Shown piece by piece: positions 1-6,228 of a stretch of DNA of 6,970 bases. The stretch comes from Desulfatitalea sp. (GTDB taxonomy: Bacteria > Desulfobacterota > Desulfobacteria > Desulfobacterales > Desulfosarcinaceae). Position numbers and translations under genes: made by a program. The DNA lies in assembly GCA_013041835.1 (NCBI GenBank), contig JABDRH010000007.1:1-6970 (forward strand). Direction: 5' to 3'. Below the pieces are notes generated by a model, which saw only the letters and a list, made by a program, of their open reading frames with translations, did not search any database and had not been told where the DNA came from. Each line of letters begins with the position of its first letter. The stretch's first letter is position 1.

Positions 1-1447
1 CCTCGACGCTGAAATGAACCCCAAGCATGGGATCCATTCGACTATCGTGCATCCCCGGTTCCTGTCCGCCGGCGTGTATGCCGAAAGGCCTGGAGTGTTT
101 TCCAAAATGTGCCATCGCCTTTTTCACACCATCCGCCAAAAGATCACCGATCCCCTCACGCTGGATCATCTTTTTTATCAATTCGATGATCGCCTCGGCG
201 TTGCCCCACCGCAACACCAGCCCATCCGTGTCCTTTTCATCGATGACACCGTTTTCAAAGCACTCCATGGCAAAAGCAACTGTATTTCCCGCTGAAATGG
301 AGTCCATGCCGGCGCGGTTCAACAGCTCGTTGATGTAGTAGATTGCCTCTAAATCGTCGTTGAGAAGCAGGGCTCCGAAGGCGTTGCAGGTTTCGTATTC
401 CGGTTTGTGGGTATGTGAAAAAGTGCCGTATTTAATGCCCTTGATATTGCAGATCCCACCACAGGCGATCACGCAGGAGTAACACGTATATTTCTTGGAT
501 TCGCGTTTGAGAATGCGACCCGGATTTAATTTTCGATATTTGCGCCACCCGAAATCTTTGACACTGCCCTGCCAGTTTTTGACCGGACAATCCCCATTTT
601 CCATACCCAAGGCATTGTTGTAAATGGTCCCCCATTTTTTGAAGACGGCTGCTGCAAAAATGCCGTCAAGGGCGGATGCATGATCCATTTTGCTCATCAA
701 TTTGCTGATGAATGGAAGAGACCAGGCGCCCATTATCTTTGGTATATTGCTATTTTTGATCTTGACGCTCAATTCCTTGCTGATTTTCATGACCTGCTTT
801 TTGTCATGGCACGCTACGCGTTGCGCCCCATTCAGGACCACGGCCTTGAGGCGTTTGGAACCCATCACGGCGCCCACGCCGGACCTGGCGGCAATTCGCC
901 CCTGGTCATTAACCACACCGGCGATCAAAGAGCGTTTTTCACCTGCTGTTCCGATTACGGCAATCGACACCGGTTTGTTTTTCCGCGACTCTTTTTGAAG
1001 GATTGTTTCCGCTTCCACGGCGTCTTTTCCCCATACATGTTCGGCGTTGCGTATTTGCGCCCCGTCATTATCGGCATATAAATATACGGGGTGGGAAGAC
1101 ATCCCTTTTACAAAGATCGCATCATACCCACATCTTTTAATGGCGATGGAAAAGGTTCCCCCGCAGTTGGCATCCCCCCACCCCCCTGTCAAGGGAGACT
1201 TGCAGACAACCATCCACCGGCCCGTCATCAAACTTCCCGTGCCGGTCAGCAGCCCGCTGACGAACCCAATAATATTCTCGGGGCCAAGTGGGTCTGCGTG
1301 GGCAGGAATCGCTTTATACAGGTAATATGCACCCAGCCCCATACCGGATAAAAAGCTTTCATAAATGCCGGCATCTATGGTTTCCGTGGTGATAGTTTGG
1401 TTGGATAAGTCAACGACAAGTATCTTTCCCAAATAACCGTGCATCAT
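1..1447 (-). CDS. aor: Aldehyde ferredoxin oxidoreductase, tungsten/molybdopterin type (3' end beyond window)
   Basis: This is the N-terminal 482 residues of an AOR-family enzyme, which oxidises aldehydes to acids in the cytoplasm and passes electrons to ferredoxin. Reading is open from ATG at 1447 to the left edge. The pterin-binding N-terminal domain shows G-R-W around 76-78 and S-P-L-T-G-G-W-G-D-A-N-C-G-G at 84-97. The family signature R-S-G-V-G-A-V-M-G-S-K-R-L-K-A is at 188-202. The [4Fe-4S] ligands are C322-x2-C325-x3-C329; the fourth Cys known in the family would lie past the window. A G-M-H-D-S-R motif near the cofactor lies at 465-470. Members are usually about 600 residues, so roughly 120 are missing. 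The start is a tandem ATG-ATG (1447, 1444) with GGAG at 1454-1451. It lies 74 bp after a MoaD-like gene on the same strand, probably an operon. Alternatives within the family include other tungsten oxidoreductases such as BamB-type subunits; the substrate cannot be told. Confidence 0.95.
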   Translation of the reverse strand, partial: MMHGYLGKILVVDLSNQTITTETIDAGIYESFLSGMGLGAYYLYKAIPAHADPLGPENIIGFVSGLLTGTGSLMTGRWMVVCKSPLTGGWGDANCGGTFSIAIKRCGYDAIFVKGMSSHPVYLYADNDGAQIRNAEHVWGKDAVEAETILQKESRKNKPVSIAVIGTAGEKRSLIAGVVNDQGRIAARSGVGAVMGSKRLKAVVLNGAQRVACHDKKQVMKISKELSVKIKNSNIPKIMGAWSLPFISKLMSKMDHASALDGIFAAAVFKKWGTIYNNALGMENGDCPVKNWQGSVKDFGWRKYRKLNPGRILKRESKKYTCYSCVIACGGICNIKGIKYGTFSHTHKPEYETCNAFGALLLNDDLEAIYYINELLNRAGMDSISAGNTVAFAMECFENGVIDEKDTDGLVLRWGNAEAIIELIKKMIQREGIGDLLADGVKKAMAHFGKHSRPFGIHAGGQEPGMHDSRMDPMLGVHFSVE

Positions 1448-1521
1448 TTTCTCCGCCTTATAGTTTTTTACTACATCCCATAACAAGGTTCGCTATTTCG
1501 TGTAGATGCCACATACATGGG

Positions 1522-1761
1522 TCAGCCGCCGGCAATAGTGCCAAGTACGGAAACGATATCGCCATCACGAAGTTTTTGGTTCAAGCCGGCAACCTGGGAA
1601 TTGACATAACAGTTTATCAAGAAACGAAGGGGTAAAGGAATCTTCAACGCTTTGTAAAGGTGTTGGACGGTCGCCCCTTCATCAAAGGAAAAGCACCCAT
1701 CCTCATCCATCTTGGACAGATTAAAAAAGGAAGGTGCATATACTTTCACCCTTACCCGCAC
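1522..1761 (-). CDS. MoaD/ThiS-family sulfur carrier protein
   Basis: This is a 79-residue ubiquitin-like protein ending in I-A-G-G, the C-terminal Gly-Gly that is adenylated and thiocarboxylated in MoaD and ThiS proteins. The D-G-D-I-V-S-V-L-G-T-I-A-G-G tail and the preceding hydrophobic beta pattern are typical of the family. Sitting directly upstream of the aldehyde ferredoxin oxidoreductase on the same strand, it probably donates sulfur to the dithiolene of the pterin cofactor, as MoaD paralogues beside AOR genes are thought to do. A longer reading from TTG at 1779 is open, but I choose GTG at 1761 because a strong GGAGG-type site (1777-1771) precedes it by 9 bases and would otherwise lie inside the coding region. 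The protein then begins M-R-V-R-V-K-V-Y-A, a normal MoaD beta strand. A role in another sulfur-transfer pathway, such as thiamine, is possible but less likely here. Confidence 0.88.
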   Translation of the reverse strand: MRVRVKVYAPSFFNLSKMDEDGCFSFDEGATVQHLYKALKIPLPLRFLINCYVNSQVAGLNQKLRDGDIVSVLGTIAGG

Positions 1762-1770
1762 CGTGAAATT

Positions 1771-1777
1771 CCCCTCC
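1771..1777 (-). promoter_or_regulatory. Ribosome binding site deciding the MoaD-like start
   Basis: The minus strand reads GGAGGGG here, 9 bases before GTG 1761. It overlaps the first codons of the longer TTG-initiated frame, for which no Shine-Dalgarno sequence is visible. This favours the shorter protein. Confidence 0.7.
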
Positions 1778-1816
1778 AAGCTATGGTAATTTTATGTCCT
1801 CGGTAATAAAGTGTAA

Positions 1817-1831
1817 ATGAATCAAATTCAT
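1817..1831. repeat. Short dyad upstream of the MoaD-like gene
   Basis: ATGAAT-CAA-ATTCAT is a perfect 6-3-6 inverted repeat about 60 bases upstream of the MoaD-like start. It overlaps TCAT-G-ATGA (1828-1836). A TTGACT on the minus strand (1844-1839) could be a -35 box, but no good -10 follows at the right spacing. It could be an operator for the moaD-aor transcript or a chance feature of A/T-rich DNA. Confidence 0.25.
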
Positions 1832-1890
1832 GATGAAAAGTCAACCTGTATTTGGGTGTTCAAGCACGTGAAATATGTCAATATACTAAT

Positions 1891-1922
1891 AAAAAAACAA
1901 AAATGGAGTTATGCGTATACTC
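1891..1922 (-). terminator. Candidate weak intrinsic terminator after the aldehyde dehydrogenase
   Basis: On the minus strand GAGTAT-ACGC-ATAACTC can form a 6-bp stem with one bulged A and a 4-base loop (1922-1906). It is followed closely by TTTTTGTTTTTTT (1903-1891). The stem is A/T-rich and weak, so termination may be partial. If it works, it would separate the dehydrogenase transcript from the moaD-aor transcript. Confidence 0.35.
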
Positions 1923-1940
1923 GAATTTCAGATTTTCTGC

Positions 1941-1961
1941 ATAAATATGATTCATATTTAT
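1941..1961. repeat. Perfect A/T-rich palindrome overlapping the dehydrogenase stop codon
   Basis: The arms ATAAATATGA (1941-1950) and TCATATTTAT (1952-1961) are exact reverse complements around a single T. The right arm covers the TAA stop of the aldehyde dehydrogenase (1960-1958). No T-run follows directly on either strand, so this does not look like an intrinsic terminator on its own. An operator or a transcript-end hairpin is possible. Confidence 0.5.
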
Positions 1962-3331
1962 GATAGCATCCATCGAACAAAGCGCAATTTGTTCTTGTAT
2001 GGCGGGTATGGCACTGTCGTGTTGAATCGCGTCGTTTTCTTTAGGATCGAACGGTGGTGGCTAAAGGTATTAAAGCTGTATTGTCCGTGGTACATGCCCA
2101 TGCCACTATGGCCTACACCGCCGAATGGCAAGCTGGGATTCGCAACATGCATGATGGTATCGTTGATGCAGCCACCTCCGGAAGATGTGCAAGATAAAAT
2201 TCGATCCATTCTGGACTTGGAATCCGTAAACACATACATGGCCAAAGGTTTTTCACCCCGGTTGATAGTTTCAATGACCTGCTCTAAGCGCCTGAATTCA
2301 ATGACCGGCAGCAGCGGGCCGAAAATCTCTTCTTGCATGATGGGATCATTGATTTTTATGTTGTCAATGAGGGTCGGTGCGACATAACGTGTCTGCCGAT
2401 CTACTTTGCCCCCGCACACGATGGTGCCGCCGGATCGCATGAGATAATCCAGACGATCGACCTGGGCATGGTTGATGATTCTGCCGTAATCCGGACTTTT
2501 TTCGGGATCCTTGCCATGGCATTTCTCGATCCAGCTACTGATCCCGTCAATGAGGGGTTTTTTGACCGATGAATGGACGAAAAGATGATCCGGCGCAATG
2601 CACGTCTGGCCGGCGTTAAGAAATTTTCCGAATGCGATCCTCTGGGCGGCGATTGCGATATCGGCATCCCGCTCGACGATGCAAGGGCTTTTCCCACCCA
2701 ATTCAAGGACCACGGGCGTCAAATATTTTGCAGCCTTTTCCATGACGATCTTTCCCAAACCGATGCTTCCGGTAAAAAAAATCAGATCAAAGCGTTGGTC
2801 CAATATGGCCTGATTCACCTGCCGGTTGCCGGTAAAGACACTCACATACTCCGAGGGAAAGGCTTCATGAATCATCATTCGAATGACATCGGACACGCGT
2901 GCGGAATAATGCGCGGGCTTGACCAATGCGCAGTTGCCGGCGGAAATGGCGCCGATTAAAGGGAGCAACGACAATTGCAATGGGTAGTTCCAAGGCGACA
3001 TGATCATGACCACACCATATGGCTCGTGTATGATGCGGCTGGTAGCGTAAAAATTTAACAGGTCTGTGGGCACCCGAGTAGGCTTCGCCCACTTTTTCAA
3101 CTTTTTAACATGGTGTCTGATTTCCTTTAAAAGAATTCCGATCTCCGTTGCGAAGGTCTCCATTTTTGGCTTTCGCAAGTCTTGCCAGAACGCTTCGTAG
3201 AGGTCATCTTCGTGCCTTAACAAGCTTTTCCGCAGTCGATGGAGATATTCCAATCGAAAACCCACCGATCGCGTATGTCCTTGTCTGAAAAAATCGCGGT
3301 GTGCGCTTGCCGCTTTGGCAATGCTGTCCAT
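1958..3331 (-). CDS. NAD(P)-dependent aldehyde dehydrogenase, ALDH3-like
   Basis: This complete 457-residue enzyme would oxidise aldehydes to carboxylic acids with NAD(P)+. The fold is shown by S-P-W-N-Y-P at 112-117 (oxyanion Asn115), A-L-V-K-P-A at 135-140 (cofactor Lys138), F-T-G-S at 186-189, general base Glu210 in V-L-E-L-G-G-K-S-P, nucleophile Cys244 in N-A-G-Q-T-C, and E-I-F-G-P-L at 335-340. The short length, the absence of the long N-terminal segment of ALDH1/2 types, and the C-terminal L-P-F-G-G-V-G (401-407) with a Y-S-F-N-T-F-S-H-H tail point to the ALDH3 group, whose members take medium- to long-chain or aromatic aldehydes. All catalytic residues are present. The start ATG has an excellent AAGGAGGG six bases upstream. 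It lies upstream of, and in the same direction as, the MoaD-like and AOR genes. The actual substrate is unknown. Confidence 0.95.
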   Translation of the reverse strand: MDSIAKAASAHRDFFRQGHTRSVGFRLEYLHRLRKSLLRHEDDLYEAFWQDLRKPKMETFATEIGILLKEIRHHVKKLKKWAKPTRVPTDLLNFYATSRIIHEPYGVVMIMSPWNYPLQLSLLPLIGAISAGNCALVKPAHYSARVSDVIRMMIHEAFPSEYVSVFTGNRQVNQAILDQRFDLIFFTGSIGLGKIVMEKAAKYLTPVVLELGGKSPCIVERDADIAIAAQRIAFGKFLNAGQTCIAPDHLFVHSSVKKPLIDGISSWIEKCHGKDPEKSPDYGRIINHAQVDRLDYLMRSGGTIVCGGKVDRQTRYVAPTLIDNIKINDPIMQEEIFGPLLPVIEFRRLEQVIETINRGEKPLAMYVFTDSKSRMDRILSCTSSGGGCINDTIMHVANPSLPFGGVGHSGMGMYHGQYSFNTFSHHRSILKKTTRFNTTVPYPPYKNKLRFVRWMLS

Positions 3332-3631
3332 AACTTGCCCTCCTTGATCCTTATTATCAAAATGGCCTTGCCGAGGAGGCGATTTATAGCCTCGACATAT
3401 ACCTGAAAAGGGAAAAGAAGCGTGTTGTGACCCAATTTTTCAACTGACATGTCTGGCGTAAAGCGTCAATCCAAAGGCCAAAATGAAGGGGCAGATGGAT
3501 CGACGATCTCAAATCGCCGACTCAAGTTCAACTCGGAAAGGACGATATTTATTTCGTAACAGCAACTAGGGCACCAAGTTTACTTTGTTGGATCATGGAT
3601 GGCAATATGCCGAACAAACAGGAGGCCCAAA
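3332..3631. other. Divergent upstream region between dehydrogenase and small-protein genes
   Basis: I see no convincing gene in these 300 bases. On the minus strand TATAAA (3388-3383) is a possible -10 for the dehydrogenase, about 50 bases before its ATG, but no good -35 accompanies it. It lies between the arms GAGGC (3376-3380) and GCCTC (3389-3393), a 5-bp dyad with an 8-base spacer. The part nearest the plus-strand small gene contains its ribosome binding site but no clear promoter. Confidence 0.4.
3620..3625 (+). promoter_or_regulatory. Strong ribosome binding site of the small Cys-rich gene
   Basis: A perfect AGGAGG stands 6 bases before ATG 3632. It selects this start over an in-frame ATG at 3599 that lacks such a site, and it is the main evidence that the short frame is a real gene. 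Confidence 0.65.
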
Positions 3632-3826
3632 ATGATCTCTTCGCCTTGCAAAAGCTGCCAGAAACGCTATTTGCCCAAAGACCTGTGCCTTGAGAAATGC
3701 GATAAAATCAGGGGGGTACAGGCGTTGCAGCGCACCATGCCCATTTCACCCTATGCGTCCATCGACAGCACTGACAGCATTCGCTACCGTCTTGCCATAC
3801 CCGTATCGATGCCCAGGTGCGAGTAG
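3632..3826 (+). CDS. Small four-cysteine protein, putative zinc-binding, function unknown
   Basis: This is a 64-residue reading frame. Its N-terminal half holds C6-x2-C9-x9-C19-x3-C23, which could form a small zinc-binding knuckle. Basic residues surround the motif (K7, K11, R12, K16, K22, K25, R27). The C-terminal half is Ser/Ile/Arg-rich with no motif and ends in C-E. There is no signal peptide or membrane segment. An ideal AGGAGG site six bases before the ATG supports translation. It is divergent from the aldehyde dehydrogenase, and its stop lies 8 bases before a large inverted-repeat element, so it may be an independent single gene. I do not recognise a named family. It could be a small nucleic-acid-binding or metal-binding protein, or, less likely, a chance frame. 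Confidence 0.6.
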   Translation: MISSPCKSCQKRYLPKDLCLEKCDKIRGVQALQRTMPISPYASIDSTDSIRYRLAIPVSMPRCE

Positions 3827-3834
3827 CAGGACTG

Positions 3835-3997
3835 CTTAGGGTCCGCGCAAAAAAATTACCATTTTAGGTGTTGCGGCATTCACCCGGCAAGGCACAAAAA
3901 TTAAAGAATATCGAGACATTGTGTAATTTTGTAACGCAGCCGGGTGAGATGGATCGGCGCATGAAAATGTGAAGTTTTTTTTGCGCGAGCCCTTAAG
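3835..3997. repeat. Long nested imperfect inverted repeat, MITE-like
   Basis: The outer arms pair almost continuously: CTTA/TAAG, GGG/CCC, then a perfect 12-bp run, CGCGC-A7 (3844-3855) with T7-GCGCG (3976-3987). Further inward, CATTTT (3860-3865) pairs with AAAATG (3964-3969), CACCCGGC (3881-3888) with GCCGGGTG (3939-3946), and CAAAAATTA (3895-3903) with TAATTTTG (3924-3931) allowing one bulge. The whole unit could fold into one long hairpin. At each end, reading outward, a tiny stem is followed by T7-T8 and GCGCG, so it might also act as a two-way terminator. No transposase is present and no clear target duplication was found. A minus-strand frame of 111 codons across it (4171-3836) looks like a by-product of the repeat. 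Whether it is multicopy is not visible here. Confidence 0.65.
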
Positions 3998-4012
3998 GTG
4001 GCAAATAAATAT

Positions 4013-4042
4013 GGCAATCGGTCGAGACCCAAACCGATTGCC
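4013..4042 (-). terminator. Perfect 10-bp hairpin downstream of the acetoacetyl-CoA synthetase
   Basis: GGCAATCGGT (4013-4022) and ACCGATTGCC (4033-4042) are exact inverted repeats around a 10-base loop. On the minus strand the stem is followed by ATATTTATTT, a broken T-rich tail. It lies about 100 bases past the stop of the minus-strand ligase gene and could end its transcript. It is also only 16 bases from the large inverted repeat and may be part of that element. Confidence 0.45.
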
Positions 4043-4139
4043 CGCAAAGGCGGCCTGACCGACGCTGCGGCGCAAGGAAAAGGTCGTCTTCCAACCGGCG
4101 ATTGTCGGAATCGCACGTTCCATCTGCATGCGCGCTTGG

Positions 4140-6098
4140 CTACTCTTCCTGCAACGCCTCAATTCCGGCATAAAAATCCAACACTTCCGGATTCCTCAAG
4201 GCATCGCGGTTGCTGATCGATTCACCTGCGATTGCTTTGCGCACGGCAATTTCCACCTTTTTCATGCTCAGGGTGTAAGGAATACCAGGCACGCTGATGA
4301 TTTTGGCCGGCACATGTCGCGGTGAGGCATTGGTGCGGATGGCGCGGCGGATACGGTCCGCCATGGCGTCGTCCAGCGTGAACCCCTGGTTTAACTTCAC
4401 GAACAGCACCACGCGAACATCATTTTTCCAAGGTTGGCCAATGACCAGGCTATCCTCGATCTCTGGGATCTGCTCCACCTGCCGATAGATTTCCGCTGTG
4501 CCGATGCGCACGCCACCCGGATTGAGTGTGGCATCGGAGCGGCCATAAATCACCATCCCACCGTGTTCGTTGATCAAGATAAAATCACCATGGCGCCACA
4601 CGCCCGGGTACTTGTTAAAATAGGCTGAGCGGTATTTGGCGCCGTCGGGATCATCCCAGAAGTAGATGGGCATAGAGGGAAACGGTGCGGTGCATACGAG
4701 CTCGCCCTTTCGGCCGATGACCTCTTGCCCATGCTCGTCGAAGGCAACCACGCGCATACCCAAGCCGCGGCTTTGCAGTTCTCCGCAGTAAACCGGATCA
4801 AATGGATTTCCCAGCGCAAAACAACCGTTTAGGTCAGATCCGCCGGAAATGGAAGCCAGTTGCACATCCTTTTTAATATGCTTGTACACATACTCGAAGT
4901 TCTCCTCGGACAGCGGCGAACCGGTGGAAAGGATGGTGCGCAGCCTTGGTAGTGCAAAACGGCCGGTAATGTCCGCATTCAAATTCTGCAAGGCTGAAAT
5001 GTATCCGGCACTGGTGCCGAAGACCGTGATCTCGTGTTCTTCGGCCATGCGCCATAGGGCTTCATGATCGGTATGAAACGGGTTGCCATCGTAAAGCACG
5101 ATGGTGGCGCCGACGGCCAGGGCACTGGCCAGCCAGTTCCACATCATCCAACCACAGGAAGTAAAGTAGAATATGGTGTCCTCACGCTTCATATCGGTGT
5201 GCAGAACCATCTCCTTGAGCTGGTTGAGCAGCACGCCGCCGGCGCTTTGCACCATGCACTTGGGCAAGCCGGTCGTGCCGGATGAGTACATGATGTACAG
5301 GGGGTGATCGAAGGGCAGTGCAGTAAAGGGAATGTCCGCGTCGGTGTCGTCTGCCAGGTAATCGTTCCACAAAACGGCGTTTGGAATAGCGTCAAGTCCC
5401 GGCGCGGCGTCAATAAAAGGCACCACCACGACCTGCTCCACCGAGGCAAGCTGCCCGAGCATGTCGCGAACCCGTTCAAGGGAATCGAACTGTCTGCCCT
5501 TGAACGCGTAACCATCGGCAGTGAACAGCACACGTGGCTTGGTCTGACCGAAACGGTCCAGCACACCCCGCATGCCGAAGTCAGGCGAACAAGACGACCA
5601 GGTAGCCCCCAGGGAGGTGGCCGCCAGCATGGCGACAACGGTTTCGGCGATATTTGGCATGAAGCCCACCACCCGGTCGCCGGGTTGGATGCCCTGGCGC
5701 TGCAGCGCAAGGGCCAATCGGCGCACCTGCGCGTACAATTGCGCATGGCTGATGCGCACCGGCGGCCGGTGTTCGCAACAAGCGATGATAGCGGTCTGCT
5801 CATCACGATGGGCCAACAACTGTTCGGCAAAGTTAAGGGTGGCCCCTTCAAACCACCGCGCGCCGGGCATTGCACCGAGGTCGTCCACCACCGCCGTATA
5901 AGACGTTTTAAACTGAATATTGGAAAACTGGAGAAACGTTTCCCAAAATTGGGGAATATGGTCCACAGACCACTGGTACAGGTCGCCATATGATTCATTG
6001 TGCAGCCCGAAACGTTTGTTGACCATTTTCATGAAAGCGGCCATGTTCGATGCGGTGATGCGCTGGGTTGAAGGTTGCCAGAGTACGCGATTGCTCAT
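4140..6098 (-). CDS. Acetoacetyl-CoA synthetase (acetoacetate-CoA ligase)
   Basis: This 652-residue adenylate-forming enzyme would convert acetoacetate, ATP and CoA to acetoacetyl-CoA, AMP and PPi in the cytoplasm. It shows the AMP-binding P-loop Y-S-S-G-T-T-G-L-P-K (271-280), S-G-G-S-D-L-N-G-C-F (418-427), W-R-H-G-D-F (501-506) and the hinge Y-G-R-S-D-A-T-L-N-P-G-G-V-R-I-G (518-533). The C-terminal T-L-S-M-K-K-V-E has the catalytic Lys at 613 or 614. Its full length, the A-T-L-N-P-G-G-V-R-I-G-T-A-E-I-Y hinge and the N-terminal L-W-Q-P-S pattern favour acetoacetyl-CoA over acetyl-CoA synthetase. An ATG at 6110 is in frame, but its only nearby GGGAGG lies after it, four bases before ATG 6098, so I choose 6098. 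The gene stands alone and is divergent from an AAA+ ATPase. It may salvage acetoacetate from ketone or polyhydroxybutyrate metabolism. Related short-chain acyl-CoA ligases are the main alternative. Confidence 0.94.
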   Translation of the reverse strand: MSNRVLWQPSTQRITASNMAAFMKMVNKRFGLHNESYGDLYQWSVDHIPQFWETFLQFSNIQFKTSYTAVVDDLGAMPGARWFEGATLNFAEQLLAHRDEQTAIIACCEHRPPVRISHAQLYAQVRRLALALQRQGIQPGDRVVGFMPNIAETVVAMLAATSLGATWSSCSPDFGMRGVLDRFGQTKPRVLFTADGYAFKGRQFDSLERVRDMLGQLASVEQVVVVPFIDAAPGLDAIPNAVLWNDYLADDTDADIPFTALPFDHPLYIMYSSGTTGLPKCMVQSAGGVLLNQLKEMVLHTDMKREDTIFYFTSCGWMMWNWLASALAVGATIVLYDGNPFHTDHEALWRMAEEHEITVFGTSAGYISALQNLNADITGRFALPRLRTILSTGSPLSEENFEYVYKHIKKDVQLASISGGSDLNGCFALGNPFDPVYCGELQSRGLGMRVVAFDEHGQEVIGRKGELVCTAPFPSMPIYFWDDPDGAKYRSAYFNKYPGVWRHGDFILINEHGGMVIYGRSDATLNPGGVRIGTAEIYRQVEQIPEIEDSLVIGQPWKNDVRVVLFVKLNQGFTLDDAMADRIRRAIRTNASPRHVPAKIISVPGIPYTLSMKKVEIAVRKAIAGESISNRDALRNPEVLDFYAGIEALQEE

Positions 6099-6150
6099 AA
6101 AACCTCCCATGAATTAGCGATTAATTATTAAAGGCTTTCCAGAATGTTTT

Positions 6151-6179
6151 GCTTTTTTAGCTTATAATTGGTAAAAAGC
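6151..6179 (+). promoter_or_regulatory. Candidate -10 box within a dyad, upstream of the AAA+ gene
   Basis: TATAAT (6163-6168) matches the sigma70 -10 consensus and lies about 60 bases before the ATPase start. No good -35 lies 16-18 bases upstream, so basal activity may be low or activator-dependent. The box is centred between GCTTTTT (6151-6157) and AAAAAGC (6173-6179), an exact 7-bp inverted repeat, which could be an operator overlapping the promoter. Confidence 0.35.
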
Positions 6180-6193
6180 CAAACTAATAATTG

Positions 6194-6204
6194 TGAGGCC
6201 CTCA
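6194..6204. repeat. Short dyad in the leader of the AAA+ gene
   Basis: TGAGG-C-CCTCA is a perfect 5-1-5 palindrome between the candidate -10 box and the ribosome binding site of the ATPase gene. It might be a regulator site or a leader feature; its length allows chance occurrence. Confidence 0.2.
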
Positions 6205-6228
6205 ATCAAAACTAGGAGATGATATTCA

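Noticed and set aside
680..1081. Plus-strand frame of 133 codons opposite the oxidoreductase gene
   Set aside because: It is antisense to AOR coding sequence with confirmed family motifs and has no independent support.
1170..1190. G-rich tract on the minus strand within the oxidoreductase gene (two runs of six G)
   Set aside because: I considered a quadruplex or phase-variable slippage site. The runs encode conserved T-G-G-W-G-D residues, and six bases is short for phase variation, so ordinary coding explains them.
1876..1881. Perfect TTGACA on the minus strand before the MoaD-like gene
   Set aside because: No -10-like hexamer lies 15-19 bases downstream, so I do not call a promoter from it.
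3217..3450. Minus-strand frame of 77 codons just upstream of and overlapping the dehydrogenase start
   Set aside because: It overlaps the first 115 bases of the dehydrogenase gene in another frame, covers its likely promoter and ribosome binding site, and has no recognisable features.
3836..4171. Minus-strand frame of 111 codons across the intergenic region
   Set aside because: It runs through both arms of the inverted repeat and the hairpin and overlaps the end of the ligase gene. It has no clear ribosome binding site and shows no domain, so it is probably a by-product of the repeat.
5304..5993. Plus-strand frame of 229 codons opposite the ligase gene
   Set aside because: It lies entirely antisense to the well-supported acetoacetyl-CoA synthetase and has no family features. 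Long antisense frames are common in G/C-rich genes.
5189..5998. Second minus-strand frame of 269 codons overlapping the ligase gene
   Set aside because: It is a frame-shifted shadow of the ligase, with Arg/Pro/Ser-rich low-complexity translation and no motif.
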